Shown here: piece by piece, positions 6,545 through 13,779 of the stretch | Layout of the letters: each line of letters begins with the position of its first letter | How positions within the stretch are numbered: position 1 is the first letter of the stretch | Assembly (NCBI GenBank): GCA_002384765.1 | Contig: DGBM01000083.1 | Span: 1-16,782, forward strand | Direction: 5' to 3' | DNA from: Demequinaceae bacterium UBA4004 | Lineage (GTDB): Bacteria; Actinomycetota; Actinomycetes; Actinomycetales; Demequinaceae | Length of the DNA stretch: 16,782 nucleotides | Program-made: the position numbers and the translations under genes | Notes under the pieces: generated by a model | What the model was told of the DNA's origin: nothing | Databases searched by the model: none | What the model saw: the letters and a program-made list of their open reading frames with translations, nothing else

Positions 6545-7588
6545 ATGAAGCACAAGAAACTTTCCGGCGGACTGTTGGCCAGTGCCCTTGCCGTGACCCT
6601 CATCGGTTGCAGCTCGACAGCCGAGACGCCAACCACGTCAGCCACCACCGGCACCACGAGCGCTGGCGGCGGAGACGGCGCGTACGTGGTCATCGTGAAG
6701 GCGACCGGCATCGGTTGGTTTGACCGCATGGAAGTCGGCGTCAAGGAATGGGGCGCAGAAAACGGCCTTGACGCACGTGAAGAGGGACCTGCAGAGGCGA
6801 CGAATGAGGGTCAGGTCGCCATCATTCAGAATCTGATCGCACAGAAGCCAGTCGCCATCGGCATCGTTCCCAATGACCTTGAGGGTCTCGCGGCCGTGGC
6901 TCAGCAGGCACGCGACGCGGGAATCATCGTGGTGGGTCACGAAGCAGCCGGCATGAAGAACATCGACATTGACATTGAAGGCTTCGAGAACCGTGCCTAC
7001 GGTGCGCAGATCATGGAGAACCTTGGCCAGTGCACCGGTGGTACCGGCAAGTACGTCCAGTTCGTCGGGCGACTGACCAACGGATCTCACATGGACTGGG
7101 TGGGCGGCGCTTACGACAAGCAGCAGGCCGACTTCCCGGACATGACTCGCGTGGAAGACCCCATCGAGTCGGAGGAGAACGAGGAAACGGCCTACAACAA
7201 GGCCAAGGAGATCCTCGCGAAGTACCCGGACATCGCGGCATTTGAGGGCTCGGCGGGCACCGACGTCGTCGGTATCGCGCGTGCGGTCGACGAGGCCGGT
7301 AAGGCCGACTCGGTGTGCGTCATGGGCACCTCGATTCCCTCCGTTGCCGGAAGCTACCTCGAAAGCGGAGCAATCGACAAGATCTTCTTCTGGGACCCGG
7401 CCATGGCCGGCAAGGCACAGTTGGAGATCGGCCGCATCCTCGCCGAGGGCGGCACCGTTGAAGAAGGCACGAACCTGGGAATCCCTGGCTACGAGTCCCT
7501 CGTGAAGCTTGAGGGCTACGACAACGTGTTCGCCGGCAACGCCGGTGTCGCGGTTGACCTCAGCAACGTCGGCGACTACAACTTCTAA
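6545..7588 (+). CDS. Sugar ABC transporter substrate-binding lipoprotein, LsrB/RhaS-like
   Basis: A 347-residue periplasmic-binding-protein type 1 (Peripla_BP_4 fold) lipoprotein. Residues 1-22 are a lipoprotein signal with lipobox LIGC; Cys22 would be lipidated. A Ser/Thr/Gly-rich linker (23-45) follows. The mature domain has GIGWFDRMEVGVKEWG, IIQNLIAQKPVAIGIVPND and the closing NVGDYNF. The order of segments (GIGWF, EGPAE, WDPAMAG, NVGDYNF) resembles LsrB (AI-2) and RhaS (rhamnose) rather than RbsB. It captures the substrate outside the cell and delivers it to the two permeases encoded downstream. It is the first gene of the operon and is followed by a strong hairpin, which probably allows its higher expression. 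The ligand is unknown. Confidence 0.92.
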   Translation: MKHKKLSGGLLASALAVTLIGCSSTAETPTTSATTGTTSAGGGDGAYVVIVKATGIGWFDRMEVGVKEWGAENGLDAREEGPAEATNEGQVAIIQNLIAQKPVAIGIVPNDLEGLAAVAQQARDAGIIVVGHEAAGMKNIDIDIEGFENRAYGAQIMENLGQCTGGTGKYVQFVGRLTNGSHMDWVGGAYDKQQADFPDMTRVEDPIESEENEETAYNKAKEILAKYPDIAAFEGSAGTDVVGIARAVDEAGKADSVCVMGTSIPSVAGSYLESGAIDKIFFWDPAMAGKAQLEIGRILAEGGTVEEGTNLGIPGYESLVKLEGYDNVFAGNAGVAVDLSNVGDYNF

Positions 7589-7612
7589 GTCGCTCGACTC
7601 CTTCACACACCA

Positions 7613-7656
7613 TTCCCGGGTGGGTTGGACCCTCATCGGTCCGGCCCACCCGGGAA
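7613..7656 (+). terminator. Long intra-operon hairpin between binding-protein and ATPase genes
   Basis: TTCCCGGGTGGG (7613-7624) pairs perfectly with CCCACCCGGGAA (7645-7656). Inside, TT/GG can form two wobble pairs and GGACC (7627-7631) pairs with GGTCC (7638-7642). The result is a nearly continuous 19-bp stem with a 6-nt loop. No T-run follows. Such hairpins after binding-protein genes commonly protect the upstream mRNA 3' end or cause partial termination, giving more binding protein than membrane components. Confidence 0.75.
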
Positions 7657-7684
7657 CTTGGAAGCACTAGGGATGTAGCAAACC

Positions 7685-9184
7685 ATGACAGTGGTCGCCG
7701 AACCCGTCCTCGAGGTCCACAACATTGTGAAGACTTACGGCGGAGTCCATGCCCTGAAGAGCGTGTCGATTTCGCTACTCCCGGGTGAAGTGCACTGCCT
7801 CGCCGGAGAAAACGGGAGCGGAAAGTCAACGCTGATCAAGATCATCAGCGGCGTCGAGCGACCAGACTCCGGGAGCATCTCGATCGGCGGCAGTCGGCGA
7901 TCACATCTCACGCCCAATGAGGCGATTCGCAGCGGAGTCCAGGTGATCTACCAGGACTTCTCCTTGTTTCCGAACCTCACCGCCGCCGAGAACATTGCCA
8001 TGCTCAGCGAACTCGCGGAGCGGCGGAGGTTCTCCTCCCGCAAGCGAATCTATGCGGAGGCCGACCGGATCGTCAGAGAACTGGGCTTGAAGATCGATCT
8101 GGGCGCGGAGGTCGAGAGCCTGTCGGTGGCCGACCGCCAGCTTGTGGCAATCTGCCGAGCCCTCGTCGGCGACGCCAAGGTGCTCATCATGGATGAACCC
8201 ACCACGGCCCTGACCCATACCGAGGTTGACCGGCTCTTCACGATCGTGCGCAGGCTCCAGGAGCGCGGCGTTGCGGTGATGTTCGTCAGCCACAAGTTAG
8301 ACGAGGTGCTCCAGATCGCTCAGCGCCTCACCATTCTTCGTAACGGTGAACTTGTCGAAACCGGCCCAGCGTCGGATTACACCGGGCGCAGCGTCGCCAA
8401 AGCGATGACCGGCCGAGAGGTGTCGGAAGACAGGCTCGTCGCGCCGGTCGACAAGGACGCCGCACTCCTGCTTGATGTGAAGAACCTGACGCGGTCCGGC
8501 GACTTCCACCACATCGACCTGCAGCTCCGCGTCGGCGAGATTCTGGGCATTACGGGGCTGCTGGGTTCGGGACGATCAGAGATCGCCGAGGCGATATTCG
8601 GCATTCGACCCGCCCACAGCGGCGAAGTGATCGTCGCGGGGCAGTCTCACAAGATCGACTCGATCCGCGACGCGGTGAGGGCCGGAATCGGCTACGTGCC
8701 CGAGGATCGGCTGACGCAGGGTCTCTTTCTTGACGCCTCCATTGCGGACAACATGGTCGCATCGTCCCTGGACTCCTATCGCACAAAGTTCGGCCTGCTC
8801 AACCGCAAGCGGATTCGGGACTCGATCGCAGACCTGTTCAAGCGCCTGCGCATTCAGGCACCGAACGTCGCCGCCGTCGTGCATAGCCTCTCGGGTGGCA
8901 ACGCCCAACGCGTCGTGCTCGCCAAGTGGCTTGACCGGAAGCCGACCATCCTCGTCCTCAACGGACCAACGGTGGGCGTCGACATCGGATCGAAGGAAGA
9001 GATCCTCACGATCCTGCGCGAACAGGCCGCCGCCGGGATGGGCATCATCGTGATCTCGGACGACATTCCGGAACTCGTCTCCAGTTGTCATCGGGTACTG
9101 ATCGTTCACGAGGGACGCATCGTGTCCGAGTTCGTCGGTGAAGACATCAATGCGAACGAGATTCACAAGAGGATGGCGGCATGA
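7685..9184 (+). CDS. Sugar ABC transporter ATP-binding protein (RbsA/LsrA-type, two ABC domains)
   Basis: A 499-residue fused double ABC ATPase that powers import. The N-terminal domain is canonical: Walker A GENGSGKST (41-49), Q-loop IYQDFSLF, signature LSVADRQ (146-152), Walker B LIMDEPTT with Asp170/Glu171, and H-loop VSHK. The C-terminal domain has a degenerate Walker A (LGSGRSE, 293-299), as usual for this family, and signature LSGGN (402-406). However, the Walker B/catalytic acidic pair is replaced: LNGPT at 425-429 instead of LDEPT. Domain two should therefore bind but hardly hydrolyse ATP. I believe related sugar ATPases share this variant, but cannot check. The gene overlaps the next permease gene by four bases (ATGA), indicating translational coupling. 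The ribosome binding site before the ATG is weak. Confidence 0.95.
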   Translation: MTVVAEPVLEVHNIVKTYGGVHALKSVSISLLPGEVHCLAGENGSGKSTLIKIISGVERPDSGSISIGGSRRSHLTPNEAIRSGVQVIYQDFSLFPNLTAAENIAMLSELAERRRFSSRKRIYAEADRIVRELGLKIDLGAEVESLSVADRQLVAICRALVGDAKVLIMDEPTTALTHTEVDRLFTIVRRLQERGVAVMFVSHKLDEVLQIAQRLTILRNGELVETGPASDYTGRSVAKAMTGREVSEDRLVAPVDKDAALLLDVKNLTRSGDFHHIDLQLRVGEILGITGLLGSGRSEIAEAIFGIRPAHSGEVIVAGQSHKIDSIRDAVRAGIGYVPEDRLTQGLFLDASIADNMVASSLDSYRTKFGLLNRKRIRDSIADLFKRLRIQAPNVAAVVHSLSGGNAQRVVLAKWLDRKPTILVLNGPTVGVDIGSKEEILTILREQAAAGMGIIVISDDIPELVSSCHRVLIVHEGRIVSEFVGEDINANEIHKRMAA

Positions 9185-10200
9185 GGACTGCACTGGGGCG
9201 ATTGCGCGGCGCCAACAACGAAGGACTTCTTGTCGCGGTCATCATCGTGGTGGCGGTGGCGATGTCCATCGCGTCGCCAGCGTTCCTTACGCCCGGCACA
9301 TTTTTTGCGCTGGTGCGCAGCTCGATGGTGCCGCTCGTCTTCGCGCTCGGCGTGCTGCTCGTCATGATCTCCGGTGGCATTGACGTCTCGTTCCCCGCCA
9401 TTGCCATCTTCGCGGCGTACACCACGGTGAGATGGGCCAAGGATGGCAACCTTGATCCGGGACTCGTGCTGATCTTTGTCATTGCCATGGTCGTGGGTGG
9501 GTTGCTTGGCCTGTTCAACGGCGTGGTGATCGCGCGGTTCAGGCTGCCGACCCTGATCGTGACTCTCGGCACTCAAACCATCTACAAGGGCGTTCTGCTC
9601 ACCTACATCGGCTCGCTGTATATTTCCGCGAGCGAGCTGCCCAAGTCGATCACCAGGCTCTCAGATGTTCACCTCTGGGATGTTCCGGGCGGCGGCTACC
9701 TGCACTTCATGATTATCCCGGTGGTGCTGGTGGCGGTGTTCATCGCCTGGATGCTGAGGTGGACGATGTTCGGCCGCAGCATCTACGCCATCGGCGGCGA
9801 CGCAGAGGCGGCGCGGCGCGTCGGCATCCGTGTGGTCAGGACGCAAGTCTGGCTCTACACCCTCGTGGGCGCCCTCGCGGCCCTCGGCGGGGTGGTGTTC
9901 GTGATCCTCGGCAAGAATGCAAATCCTCAGGCGATCGTCGGTACCGAACTCGACATCATCGCGGCCGTGGTGCTCGGAGGGGCATCGATCTTCGGTGGCC
10001 GCGGCTCCGTGGTCGGCACCGTGCTGGGCGTCGTTCTCGTCCAACTCATCAACAACAACCTCGTGCTGGTGGGAATCCCCAGCACATGGCAGAGGGCCGC
10101 GGTCGGGATGTTGCTGCTGCTCGGCGTCACTGCTCAAGCACTCGGCCGTACTCGCGCGCGAAAACGCCCGGTCATCGTGCAGAAGGAGGTTGAGGCATGA
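9181..10200 (+). CDS. Sugar ABC transporter permease 1 (RbsC family)
   Basis: A 339-residue inner-membrane permease of the BPD_transp_2 (RbsC/LsrC/RhaP) family. Several hydrophobic segments are clear, starting with LLVAVIIVVAVAMSIASPAF (about 16-35). The family motif MISGGIDVSFPAIA is present, as is the later ARRVGIRV...GGASIFGGRGSVVGT region that contacts the ATPase. It forms the translocation channel together with the next gene product. It overlaps the ATPase gene by four bases and the next permease gene by four bases, so three transporter genes are translated in coupled fashion. Predicted length and topology (about 8-10 helices) are normal. Confidence 0.93.
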   Translation: MRTALGRLRGANNEGLLVAVIIVVAVAMSIASPAFLTPGTFFALVRSSMVPLVFALGVLLVMISGGIDVSFPAIAIFAAYTTVRWAKDGNLDPGLVLIFVIAMVVGGLLGLFNGVVIARFRLPTLIVTLGTQTIYKGVLLTYIGSLYISASELPKSITRLSDVHLWDVPGGGYLHFMIIPVVLVAVFIAWMLRWTMFGRSIYAIGGDAEAARRVGIRVVRTQVWLYTLVGALAALGGVVFVILGKNANPQAIVGTELDIIAAVVLGGASIFGGRGSVVGTVLGVVLVQLINNNLVLVGIPSTWQRAAVGMLLLLGVTAQALGRTRARKRPVIVQKEVEA

Positions 10201-11294
10201 GCGATCCGTCACGCGGCTCCCTGAGTCAGATCAATCAGCGAGTCGAGACAGCGTACAACGCGGCCATTGCCCGAATCCACGTGCAACGGGGTGTGGGTCG
10301 CATGGCCCTGCTGCTCGTCGCGACCTTCGTCCTGTTCGCGGCCCTGAACCCCGGCGTCTTCCTCAGCGAGGTCAACCTTCAGAACATCGGCCTGGTCGCG
10401 CCGGAGATCGGCCTTCTCTCACTCGCCGTCATGATGGCGATGCTGACTGGCGGCATCGACTTGTCGGTGGTGGCGATCGCCAATGCCACGGCCATTACCG
10501 TGTCTTCCCTCTACACGTCCGTGCTGAACTCACAGGGCCAGGGGGCGGCGGACTCGATGACGCCCCTGATTCTGCTCGCCGGGGTGGCGGTGGGCGTTGC
10601 CTTGGGTGCGATCAATGGAGTGCTCGTGAGCGTGGTGGGAATCACTCCGATCCTCGTGACCCTCGGCACGATGCAGCTCTACAACGGCCTGGCGCTGGTG
10701 TGGACCGGCGGCGTCACCATTTCGGGCGCTCCGGGCGGGCTGACCTCGATGGGATCGACGGCGATACTCGGCGTTCCCGTGCTGTTGCTGATTCTGATCG
10801 TGGCCGCCGTCGCGATCGCCGTCCTCATCAACCGCACGGCCATCGGCCGAAAGATCGCCCTGCAGGGTGCCAACCCGGTGGCGAGCAAGTACTCGGGCAT
10901 CAGCGCGCGATCGACCCTGATGATGACCTACATCACCAGCGGCCTGCTCTCCGCGGTGGCAGGTCTGGTGTTCCTCAGCCGGAGCCCGTCAGCGAGCGCC
11001 GACTATGGCTCAAGCTACGTGCTGTTGGTGATTGTGATCGTGGTGCTTGGCGGCACGAACCCCAACGGCGGGTTCGCGACGGTGCTCGGTGTGGTGCTCG
11101 CAACGCTCACACTCCAAGTGCTCTCCAGCGGATTTACGGCCATGAGGTTGTCGGCCTATGAGTACGCGATCGCTCAGGGCCTCATCTTGGTGGGCGTGAT
11201 GGTCCTTGATCAAGTGAAAATCAAAACGAGGAAGCGACGACCGAGCACCGATGGTGAAAAGCAGGACGCCGTGGCCGAAGCAACAACAAAGTGA
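10197..11294 (+). CDS. Sugar ABC transporter permease 2 (RbsC family)
   Basis: A 365-residue BPD_transp_2 permease, partner of the preceding one. The cytoplasmic N-terminus (about residues 1-33) is hydrophilic. Hydrophobic segments begin with MALLLVATFVLFAAL, and the family motif LTGGIDLSVVAIA is present. The GVLVSVVGITPILVTLGTM segment and ALQGANPVASKYSGI cytoplasmic loop are typical of the family, as is VLGGTNPNGGFATVLG. The C-terminus is a basic/acidic tail (KIKTRKRRPST...). The start overlaps the previous stop (ATGA). Two different permeases beside a single double ATPase imply a heterodimeric channel, as in LsrC/LsrD or RhaP/RhaQ. Confidence 0.93.
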   Translation: MSDPSRGSLSQINQRVETAYNAAIARIHVQRGVGRMALLLVATFVLFAALNPGVFLSEVNLQNIGLVAPEIGLLSLAVMMAMLTGGIDLSVVAIANATAITVSSLYTSVLNSQGQGAADSMTPLILLAGVAVGVALGAINGVLVSVVGITPILVTLGTMQLYNGLALVWTGGVTISGAPGGLTSMGSTAILGVPVLLLILIVAAVAIAVLINRTAIGRKIALQGANPVASKYSGISARSTLMMTYITSGLLSAVAGLVFLSRSPSASADYGSSYVLLVIVIVVLGGTNPNGGFATVLGVVLATLTLQVLSSGFTAMRLSAYEYAIAQGLILVGVMVLDQVKIKTRKRRPSTDGEKQDAVAEATTK

Positions 11295-11306
11295 ACGGAT
11301 AAGACC

Positions 11307-12308
11307 ATGAAGAAGATCATCAACAACCCGGATAGCTTCGTCGACGAGTTTGTCGAGGGGATTCTGCTGGCTCACCCCGACCTCGTGAAGACGCCAGGGG
11401 ACGACATCCGGGTTCTGGTCCGGGCCGACGCTCCGCTGGACGGCAAGGTCGGCATCGTCACCGGCGGTGGGTCGGGACACCTGCCGCTGTTCAAGGGCTA
11501 CGTCGGCAAGGGCCTGTGTTCTGGGGTGGCAATCGGCAACGTCTTCAGCTCGCCAAGCTCCGACCAGATCTTCCAGGCAACCAAGGCCGTCAATGGCGGT
11601 GCCGGAGTGCTGTACCTCTACGGAAACTATGGCGGCGACGTCTTCAACTTCGACCTTGCGGTCGACCTGGCCGAACTCGAGGACATTGACACCAAGACCG
11701 TGCTGGGTCGCGACGACGTCGCAAGCCAGCCCCACGAGCGCAAACTCGATCGGCGCGGTGTTGCCGGGATCTTCTTTGCCTACAAGACCGCTGGGGCAGC
11801 CGCCGAGAGAGGCGACTCCCTCGAGCAGGTCGCCGCCATCGCGGAGGACACCGTCGAGCACACGGCAACCATCGGCATCGGACTCGCTCCGACCATCCTT
11901 CCGACCACGGGAAAGCCAAGCTTCGAGCTTCCCGAGGGTGAGATGGAGTTCGGGATTGGCATCCACGGGGAGCCGGGAACGCGGCGCGGCGCCCTCGAGA
12001 CGGCCGACGAGATCGCCGAACACCTCACCTCGGCGCTCGTCGATGACCTGGGACTGGGTGAGGGTTCGCGAGTCGCGGTGCTGGTCAACGGGATGGGGGC
12101 AACGCCTCTCGAGGAGCTTTACGTGCTCTATCGCAAGACCCACACGTTCCTGGCTGAACGCGGAATTGAGGTCGCAAAGAACTATGTGGGCGAATATGCG
12201 ACCAGCCTCGAAATGGCAGGCGCGTCCATCTCCATCTTGGATCTGAATGATGACCGACTGGAGTTGCTCAACGCGCCCGCCCAGTCGCCGTTCTTTCGAG
12301 AGGGCTGA
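11307..12308 (+). CDS. dhaK: Dihydroxyacetone kinase family, DhaK-like subunit
   Basis: A 333-residue DAK1-domain protein that binds a short ketose or aldose covalently and orients it for phosphorylation. Family residues are conserved: GGGSGHLP with His58 (substrate-binding His56 of E. coli DhaK), NYGGDVFNF with Asp111 (Asp109), DDVASQ, and FGIGIHGEPG with His220 (His218, the hemiaminal-forming histidine). Length is near the usual 330-356. The DhaL-like partner gene follows after 6 bp. There is no DhaM-like phosphotransferase gene in the window. Some DAK-family kinases act on erythrulose or other C4 ketoses rather than dihydroxyacetone, so the substrate may be a tetrose-type sugar or a triose released by cleavage. 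The symbol denotes family only. Confidence 0.92.
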   Translation: MKKIINNPDSFVDEFVEGILLAHPDLVKTPGDDIRVLVRADAPLDGKVGIVTGGGSGHLPLFKGYVGKGLCSGVAIGNVFSSPSSDQIFQATKAVNGGAGVLYLYGNYGGDVFNFDLAVDLAELEDIDTKTVLGRDDVASQPHERKLDRRGVAGIFFAYKTAGAAAERGDSLEQVAAIAEDTVEHTATIGIGLAPTILPTTGKPSFELPEGEMEFGIGIHGEPGTRRGALETADEIAEHLTSALVDDLGLGEGSRVAVLVNGMGATPLEELYVLYRKTHTFLAERGIEVAKNYVGEYATSLEMAGASISILDLNDDRLELLNAPAQSPFFREG

Positions 12309-12314
12309 TCCGCC

Positions 12315-12938
12315 ATGGAAAGCAAGGAACTCAAGGACCGCATCTGTCGAAGTCTCACCATCCTGATCGAGTCTTCCGATGAACTGCGCGACCTCGACCA
12401 GGCGCTTGGCGACGGCGACCTCGGAATCACGATCACGGCGGGTTCGCGCGCGGTGATCGCGGCGCTCGAGGAGTTGCCGGACGACACCACGCCGACCGAG
12501 ATTGCCCGTACCTGCGCCAAGGCCTTCGCCAACGCCAATCCGTCGACGATGGCGGCCTTGGTCGCAGGCGCGCTCTTGTCCGGCTCCCGGGTCTGGGAGG
12601 GCCAGCGCAACATCGGCGTTGCGGAGGCGGCCAAGTTCACCAAGGCCGCCGCCGACAGCATCGCGCAACGAGGCAAGACCCAGGTGGGCGACAAGACGAT
12701 CCTCGATGGAATCGCCGCGGCGTCGGACGCACTGGAATCCGCCACCGATCCCGGCGAGGCGACGGAGGCCGCGAAGGCAGCGGCGGCTCGCGCGGTGCGG
12801 GACACCACCTCATTGCAGTCTCGGAGGGGCCGTGCGTCATGGTTGCAGGAACGAAGCATCGGACTCGCCGATCCTGGGGCCACGGCGTTCCAGAGGTTCG
12901 TCGAGGCGTGGGCGGCGGCCGGCGTCACCAAGGACTGA
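12315..12938 (+). CDS. dhaL: Dihydroxyacetone kinase family, DhaL-like nucleotide-binding subunit
   Basis: A 207-residue DAK2-domain protein. The Mg-nucleotide binding aspartates are present in LDQALGDGDLG (Asp28, Asp33, Asp35; compare Asp30/35/37 of E. coli DhaL). The second family motif GKTQVGDKTILD is at about 120-131, and SLQSRRGRASWLQERSIGLADPGA gives the typical C-terminal region. It supplies the phosphoryl group to the substrate held by the DhaK-like subunit. PTS-type DhaL keeps bound ADP that DhaM recharges; no DhaM is encoded here and the transporter is ABC-type, so direct use of ATP with nucleotide exchange is more likely, though a DhaM elsewhere cannot be excluded. It is encoded 6 bp after dhaK, clearly co-transcribed. 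Confidence 0.92.
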   Translation: MESKELKDRICRSLTILIESSDELRDLDQALGDGDLGITITAGSRAVIAALEELPDDTTPTEIARTCAKAFANANPSTMAALVAGALLSGSRVWEGQRNIGVAEAAKFTKAAADSIAQRGKTQVGDKTILDGIAAASDALESATDPGEATEAAKAAAARAVRDTTSLQSRRGRASWLQERSIGLADPGATAFQRFVEAWAAAGVTKD

Positions 12939-12972
12939 ACACACCACTTCAACGACGAATGGGATACCGCTC

Positions 12973-13779
12973 ATGACAACCTGGCTCGACGACGTCTTCG
13001 ACGTACGCAAACCGATCATCGGAATGTGTCATCTGCCTGCTCTGCCCGGCGACCCCGGGTATGACGCCGCGGGAGGAATGGCCCGGATTCTCGCCCATGG
13101 GCGTCAAGAGATCACAGCACTTCAGGACGGCGGCATCGACGGCATTCTCATTTCGAATGAGTTCAGCCTTCCCTACCTGACGGAGACGGAGCCGATCACT
13201 GCGATCTCCATGGCGAGGGTCATCGGTGAACTCCGAGCGGAACTGACCGTCCCGTTTGGTGTCAATGTGCTGTGGGACGGGGTGGCCTCGATCGATCTCG
13301 CGATCGCGACGGGAGCCTCGTTCGTGCGGGAGGTGTTCACCGGCGTCTACGCATCTGACTTCGGTCTGTGGAATACCGATGTCGGGCGGGCGGCGCGGCA
13401 TCGCGCCAAGGTTTCGGCCAAGGACGTCAAACTGCTCTACAACATCGTGCCGGAGGCCGCCACGTACCTCGGCGGCCGGGATCTTGGACAGATGACGCGG
13501 TCAACGGTGTTCAACGGCGTTCCCGACGGCCTGTGTGTCTCGGGGTTGACCGCCGGTGCGGCCACCGACACCCCCACCCTCAAGATGGTGAAGGAGAACG
13601 CGGGCGACACCCCTGTCTTCGTCAATACCGGTGTGAGGCCGGATACCGTCGTGGAGAGCCTCAAGTACGCGGATGGGGCGATCGTGGGCACCTGGTTCAA
13701 GCGTGACGGCAAGTTCGAGAACGACGCGGAGTCGGCTCGAGTCGCCGAGCTCATGGAAGCGGTGAGGACGGTTCGATAA
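12973..13779 (+). CDS. BtpA/SgcQ-family TIM-barrel protein
   Basis: A 268-residue cytoplasmic protein of the BtpA/SgcQ family. Supporting segments are PIIGMCHLPALPGDPGY near the N-terminus, GIDGILISNEFSLPY, VPFGVNVLWD, GASFVREVFTGVYASDFG, GLCVSGLTAGAATD and VFVNTGVRPDTV, ending in IVGTWFKRDGKFEN; their alternating strands and helices fit a (beta/alpha)8 barrel. Cyanobacterial BtpA was linked to photosystem I accumulation, and E. coli SgcQ lies in an uncharacterised sugar operon; the enzymatic reaction is not established. Between the two kinase systems here, an isomerase, epimerase or aldolase-like step on a sugar phosphate is plausible but inferred. The ATG at 12973 follows GGGA at moderate spacing. 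The stop overlaps the next start (TAATG). Confidence 0.85.
   Translation: MTTWLDDVFDVRKPIIGMCHLPALPGDPGYDAAGGMARILAHGRQEITALQDGGIDGILISNEFSLPYLTETEPITAISMARVIGELRAELTVPFGVNVLWDGVASIDLAIATGASFVREVFTGVYASDFGLWNTDVGRAARHRAKVSAKDVKLLYNIVPEAATYLGGRDLGQMTRSTVFNGVPDGLCVSGLTAGAATDTPTLKMVKENAGDTPVFVNTGVRPDTVVESLKYADGAIVGTWFKRDGKFENDAESARVAELMEAVRTVR

Noticed and set aside
9181..11294. The two permease genes as a recent tandem duplication
   Set aside because: They share the family motif but differ in termini and most of the sequence; heteromeric permease pairs are normal in this transporter class.
11010..12668. 552-codon minus-strand open frame opposite permease, dhaK and dhaL
   Set aside because: It crosses three convincing plus-strand genes and shows no recognisable domain; it is a GC-skew artefact.
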